A DNA stretch of 8,014 bases from an uncultured Pyrinomonas sp. Its GTDB lineage: Bacteria; Acidobacteriota; Blastocatellia; Pyrinomonadales; Pyrinomonadaceae. The number at the start of each line of letters is the position of its first letter. Position 1 is the stretch's first letter. The translations under genes were made by a program, and so were the position numbers. Location: assembly GCA_937135995.1 (NCBI GenBank), contig CAKZOF010000763.1:1-8014 (forward strand), written 5' to 3'. The notes under the pieces were generated by a model that had not been told where the DNA came from, searched no databases, and worked only from the letters and a program-made list of their open reading frames with translations. Shown here piece by piece: positions 6,421 to 8,014 of the stretch.

Positions 6421-6526
6421 GATCGTCGAACCCTACTGGTTCTTACCGGTAGACCGGATCGCGCATTGGCGACCGTCTTGACGATCTTACCGGACCCACC
6501 TTGCGGGGTGATCTACTCCCCTTTTG
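6410..6526 (-). ncRNA. yybP-ykoY manganese riboswitch aptamer
   Basis: Reading the minus strand, the element opens with CAAAAGG (6526-6520), running into the conserved L1 sequence GGGGAGTAG (6521-6513). It closes with CAAGACCTTTTG, whose last seven bases (6416-6410) pair exactly with the opening to form P1. GGGGAGUAG near the 5' end and CAAGACCUUU at the 3' end are the hallmark conserved segments of the yybP-ykoY class, which binds Mn2+. Between them are GC-rich helices and two CCGGTAAGA stretches (6482-6494 region and 6441-6449). The class commonly precedes TerC/Alx, MntP and P-type ATPase genes, and the next gene here is a TerC homologue. The aptamer starts about 6 nt after the predicted transcription start. 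Confidence 0.93.
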
Positions 6527-6538
6527 GGCGAAACAAAG

Positions 6539-6567
6539 ATTCTACGGGGCGACGGCGGGTGAGTCAA
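6539..6567 (-). promoter_or_regulatory. Sigma70-type promoter of the riboswitch-terC transcript
   Basis: The minus strand reads TTGACT (-35, 6562-6567), a 17-nt spacer and TAGAAT (-10, 6539-6544). Each box differs from consensus at one position. Transcription would begin near 6532, just before the aptamer, giving a leader of about 230 nt. Confidence 0.8.
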
Positions 6568-6856
6568 GCTTTTCGCGCCGCGGACGGTGGAACGACCGGT
6601 TTCGGCGAAAGCCGACGTCCTCGCTCGGTTAGCTTGATTTCGCGGTTCAGCCCGCTACCTCTGCAACCTTCACGCGCATGAACCTAGTTGGTCGCTTGAC
6701 GCGCACTTCGATGCAGCGAAACGCCACTTCTTGGGTTGCCGAGAAAGCAGCGAGAGGGCAAAAAAGATGACGTTGGCCGCGGCAACGCCTTGCCGACGAC
6801 GATCATGCTGGCCTCTCTTGAAAGAAACTGTTCAAAGCGCTCGTCGGTTCTGTCGA
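6568..6856. other. Stretch with no supported gene
   Basis: No reading frame here has both a plausible start and recognisable protein character. The longest open frames are short and low in coding signal. A small hairpin TCGGC-GAAA-GCCGA at 6602-6615 has a GNRA-type tetraloop on the plus strand, with no T-run after it. The region lies between the terC promoter and a broken gene remnant and is probably decayed intergenic sequence. Confidence 0.4.
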
Positions 6857-7183
6857 TCATCCCTTTTTCAGTTGACTTGCTGCGACTGCAAGCAACGACA
6901 GTGACCTTTGTTGCTCGTCTTTGATGTTCCTCGCTAAACCGGTCGCTTGGTACAGATCATCGAGCGCAAGTTGTGCAAACAGCGCGGCCAAGCTCAAGCT
7001 CGGCGCCTTCAATTTGTAGATCGAGATTTCGTCATCGGTCTTCGTCAGAACCGAGATTTCGGGCTCGACCTTGAAGAAGGTTGCCGCGTTAGCCGTTTCC
7101 ACCGCTTCGGCGGCGATCTGCCAAGCCCGCAGTTTGTCATAACCGAAGTAGGCGTTAGCGATCGCGCTCAGGGCCGGAGCTTT
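6857..7183 (-). pseudogene. 3' remnant of an unidentified protein gene
   Basis: About 108 codons are open to the TGA at 6857-6859, reading NAYFGYDKLRAWQIAAEAVETANAA and later ARNIKDEQQRSLSLLAVAASQL (split here: ends in QLKKG). The balanced amphipathic composition and DIKDEQxRSxxLLAVA-like helix pattern resemble helical-repeat proteins of acidobacteria, which suggests genuine former coding sequence. I cannot name the family. Upstream the frame is cut by a TGA at 7184-7186. There is no ATG in the open part; only a GTG at 7102 exists, and it lies inside the coding-like stretch. Beyond 7184 the sequence becomes a different gene fragment on the opposite strand, so the 5' part of this gene has been lost. 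Confidence 0.55.
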
Positions 7184-7186
7184 TCA

Positions 7187-7354
7187 TTGTTCGTCGCGGA
7201 ACCTTTTACCTCATGGGCCCCCGGTGGAACGGGTCTGGGCCTTTCGATCGTCTATCAGATAATTCGCGATCATGGCGGCACGATCAACGTCTACAGTCGC
7301 GAAGGGCGAGGGACGACGGTGCGGATCGAGCTGCCGTGGAGGAAGGGGCCGTAA
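7187..7354 (+). pseudogene. C-terminal remnant of a histidine kinase (HATPase G2 box)
   Basis: The plus-strand frame ending at TAA 7352-7354 encodes EPFTSWAPGGTGLGLSIV followed by YQIIRDHGGTINVYSREG and RGTTVRIELPW. This is the F-box to G2-box end of a histidine kinase ATP-binding domain (usual form EPFFTTK..GTGLGLSIV...HGGTI..S..G.GT.F...LP). Recognisable homology begins only at about 7199; no N, G1, H-box or sensor region precedes it. The EPF segment looks one residue shorter than usual. The frame is open leftward to 6947, but that part is antisense to the neighbouring remnant. It cannot function as a kinase. Confidence 0.75.
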
Positions 7355-7441
7355 AAGATCGAGAGCACATGAAGGTCGCTGGACCGGTTGGCCCAGCCCA
7401 ACTCGCAGACTCCCCCAGAAAAGATCGAGAACACATGAAGG
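7353..7441. repeat. 23-bp direct repeat pair
   Basis: AAAAGATCGAGAgCACATGAAGG at 7353-7375 (split for length: AAAAGATCGAGA then RCACATGAAGG) recurs at 7419-7441 with one mismatch. The copies start 66 nt apart. The first copy overlaps the stop codon of the kinase remnant. Both copies contain CACATGAAGG, so the second could be a duplicate of a start region. No gene between them is recognisable. Confidence 0.7.
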
Positions 7442-7482
7442 ACTCCCTTCGCGGAGCGTTCGTGGACCGAGAATGACGAGTT

Positions 7483-7536
7483 AGCTTGATCTAAGATTTT
7501 ATGCTGGAAGGCGAAGATTCAATCTAGATCAAGGCT
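7483..7536 (-). terminator. Imperfect inverted repeat at the 3' end of the Crp-like gene, possible terminator
   Basis: The plus-strand arms agcttgatctaagatt (7483-7498) and aatctagatcaaggct (7521-7536) are reverse complements except for two single-base bulges, giving about 15 pairs around a 22-nt loop. The right arm contains the last codons of the Crp-like gene, and its TGA (7519-7521) sits at the base of the loop. There is no T-run after the left arm on the minus strand, so a Rho-independent terminator is uncertain; a 3'-end protecting hairpin is an alternative. Confidence 0.4.
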
Positions 7537-8014
7537 AGGAAGGATTGAGTCGGAATCAAATCCTTTCCAATCCCGGTTCGGTTGATTGGGGATATATAGC
7601 CGTCGAACGTCGTGGATGAACAACCACTCTTTGCGGCGACTGAGCAGACCTTCCTCGTCCAGTTCTTTCCATAAACGGCTTAGGTTTTCAGGCGTTACGC
7701 CTATCAATTCAGCCAGTTCGTATTGCTTCAACGGTAACTTGATCCGCGTTTCGGATCCCGTTCTCGCTGGCTCCAAGGTTTGGGCGAAGATCCACAACCA
7801 TCTACTCAGTCGTAAGCGCGCCGGCAGGGTCATGACTTCGATGGTGCGAGAGAGTTGATCGAGTACCTCTAGGCTGTGGATTTGGTGTAAATAGGTGGAT
7901 AACGAGGTGCGCTTAGCCAGCGCATCGCGAAATAGATCGACCGAAATGGGGCGAAGCAGGCATTCGGTCAACGTGATTGCCGTAACTGGAGAGGATCTGT
8001 TCGCGATCGCCAAG
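7519..8014 (-). CDS. Crp/Fnr-family transcriptional regulator, C-terminal part (runs off right edge)
   Basis: The last 164 residues of a regulator are visible; the N-terminal effector domain lies mostly outside the window. Residues about 1-25 (SSPVTAITLTECLLRPIS) match the end of a cNMP-binding-type beta-roll. Residues about 27-62 form the long dimerisation helix. A winged helix-turn-helix follows at about 90-140, with LKQYELAELIGVTPENLSRLWKEL (split: LKQYELAELIG at 96-105, VTPENLSRLWKEL at 106-118) and the wing EEGLLSRRKEWLFIHDVRRL. This is the HTH_Crp layout. No Fnr-type iron-sulfur cysteines can be judged, as that region is absent. A short acidic tail ends in SLDLD. Effector and targets are unknown. 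The first visible codon is an internal TTG, not a proven start. Confidence 0.88.
   Translation of the reverse strand, partial: LAIANRSSPVTAITLTECLLRPISVDLFRDALAKRTSLSTYLHQIHSLEVLDQLSRTIEVMTLPARLRLSRWLWIFAQTLEPARTGSETRIKLPLKQYELAELIGVTPENLSRLWKELDEEGLLSRRKEWLFIHDVRRLYIPNQPNRDWKGFDSDSILPSLDLD

Noticed and set aside
6602..6615. Small GAAA-tetraloop hairpin as an intrinsic terminator.
   Set aside because: The stem is only 5 bp and no T-run follows on either strand.
6947..7198. An N-terminal extension of the kinase remnant that would make a 135-residue ATP-binding protein.
   Set aside because: This part is antisense to a coding-like minus-strand remnant and shows no kinase homology; only the part from about 7199 matches a HATPase domain.
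7366..7476. A possible small protein starting MKVAGPVG after the kinase remnant.
   Set aside because: Much of it is made of the 23-bp direct repeat read in frame (KDREHMK twice); no family features or convincing start.

Overview
The window comes from a GC-rich bacterial chromosome, most likely an acidobacterium. The main taxonomic hint is the secreted VWA-domain protein at 4341, which reads like the 'VWFA-related' family that is expanded in Acidobacteriota. The hexapeptide-tailed subtilisin and the membrane sensor kinase fit the same background. This assignment rests on protein style only, because no marker gene is present.

Layout, left to right. Positions 1-3945 hold three minus-strand genes: a subtilisin-like secreted protease with a striking hexapeptide-repeat tail (1975-3942), a GNAT acetyltransferase (945-1859), and a membrane-bound sensor histidine kinase (1-941) that runs off the left edge with its phospho-acceptor His in view. 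The kinase start lies 3 nt after the acetyltransferase stop, so these two are translationally coupled. The leader between protease and acetyltransferase carries a duplicated segment. Positions 3946-4340 are a divergent intergenic region with a 9-bp-arm inverted repeat near its midpoint. On the plus strand follows a secreted VWA-like protein (4341), whose reading frame runs past the natural domain end and 534 nt into the antisense strand of the next gene. That gene, on the minus strand (5283-6302), is a TerC/Alx-family membrane protein.

The best-supported regulatory system is upstream of terC. A sigma70-type promoter (6539-6567) starts a transcript that opens almost at once with a yybP-ykoY (Mn2+-sensing) riboswitch aptamer (6410-6526). 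An expression platform follows with two mutually exclusive hairpins: a terminator whose 5' arm is the 3' strand of aptamer helix P1, and a competing hairpin that captures the terminator 3' arm. This wiring predicts that Mn2+ switches the TerC-family exporter on.

Positions 6860-7354 look decayed. The 3' remnant of an unknown minus-strand gene and the last ~55 codons of a histidine kinase on the plus strand abut head to head at about 7184-7198. A 23-bp direct repeat and an imperfect inverted repeat follow. The window ends inside a minus-strand Crp/Fnr-type transcription factor (7519 to right edge).

No rRNA, tRNA, CRISPR array, transposase or phage gene is visible. The clearest unusual elements are the protease tail, whose repeats vary only silently, the compact riboswitch platform, the VWA/terC antisense overlap, and the junction of two gene fragments.
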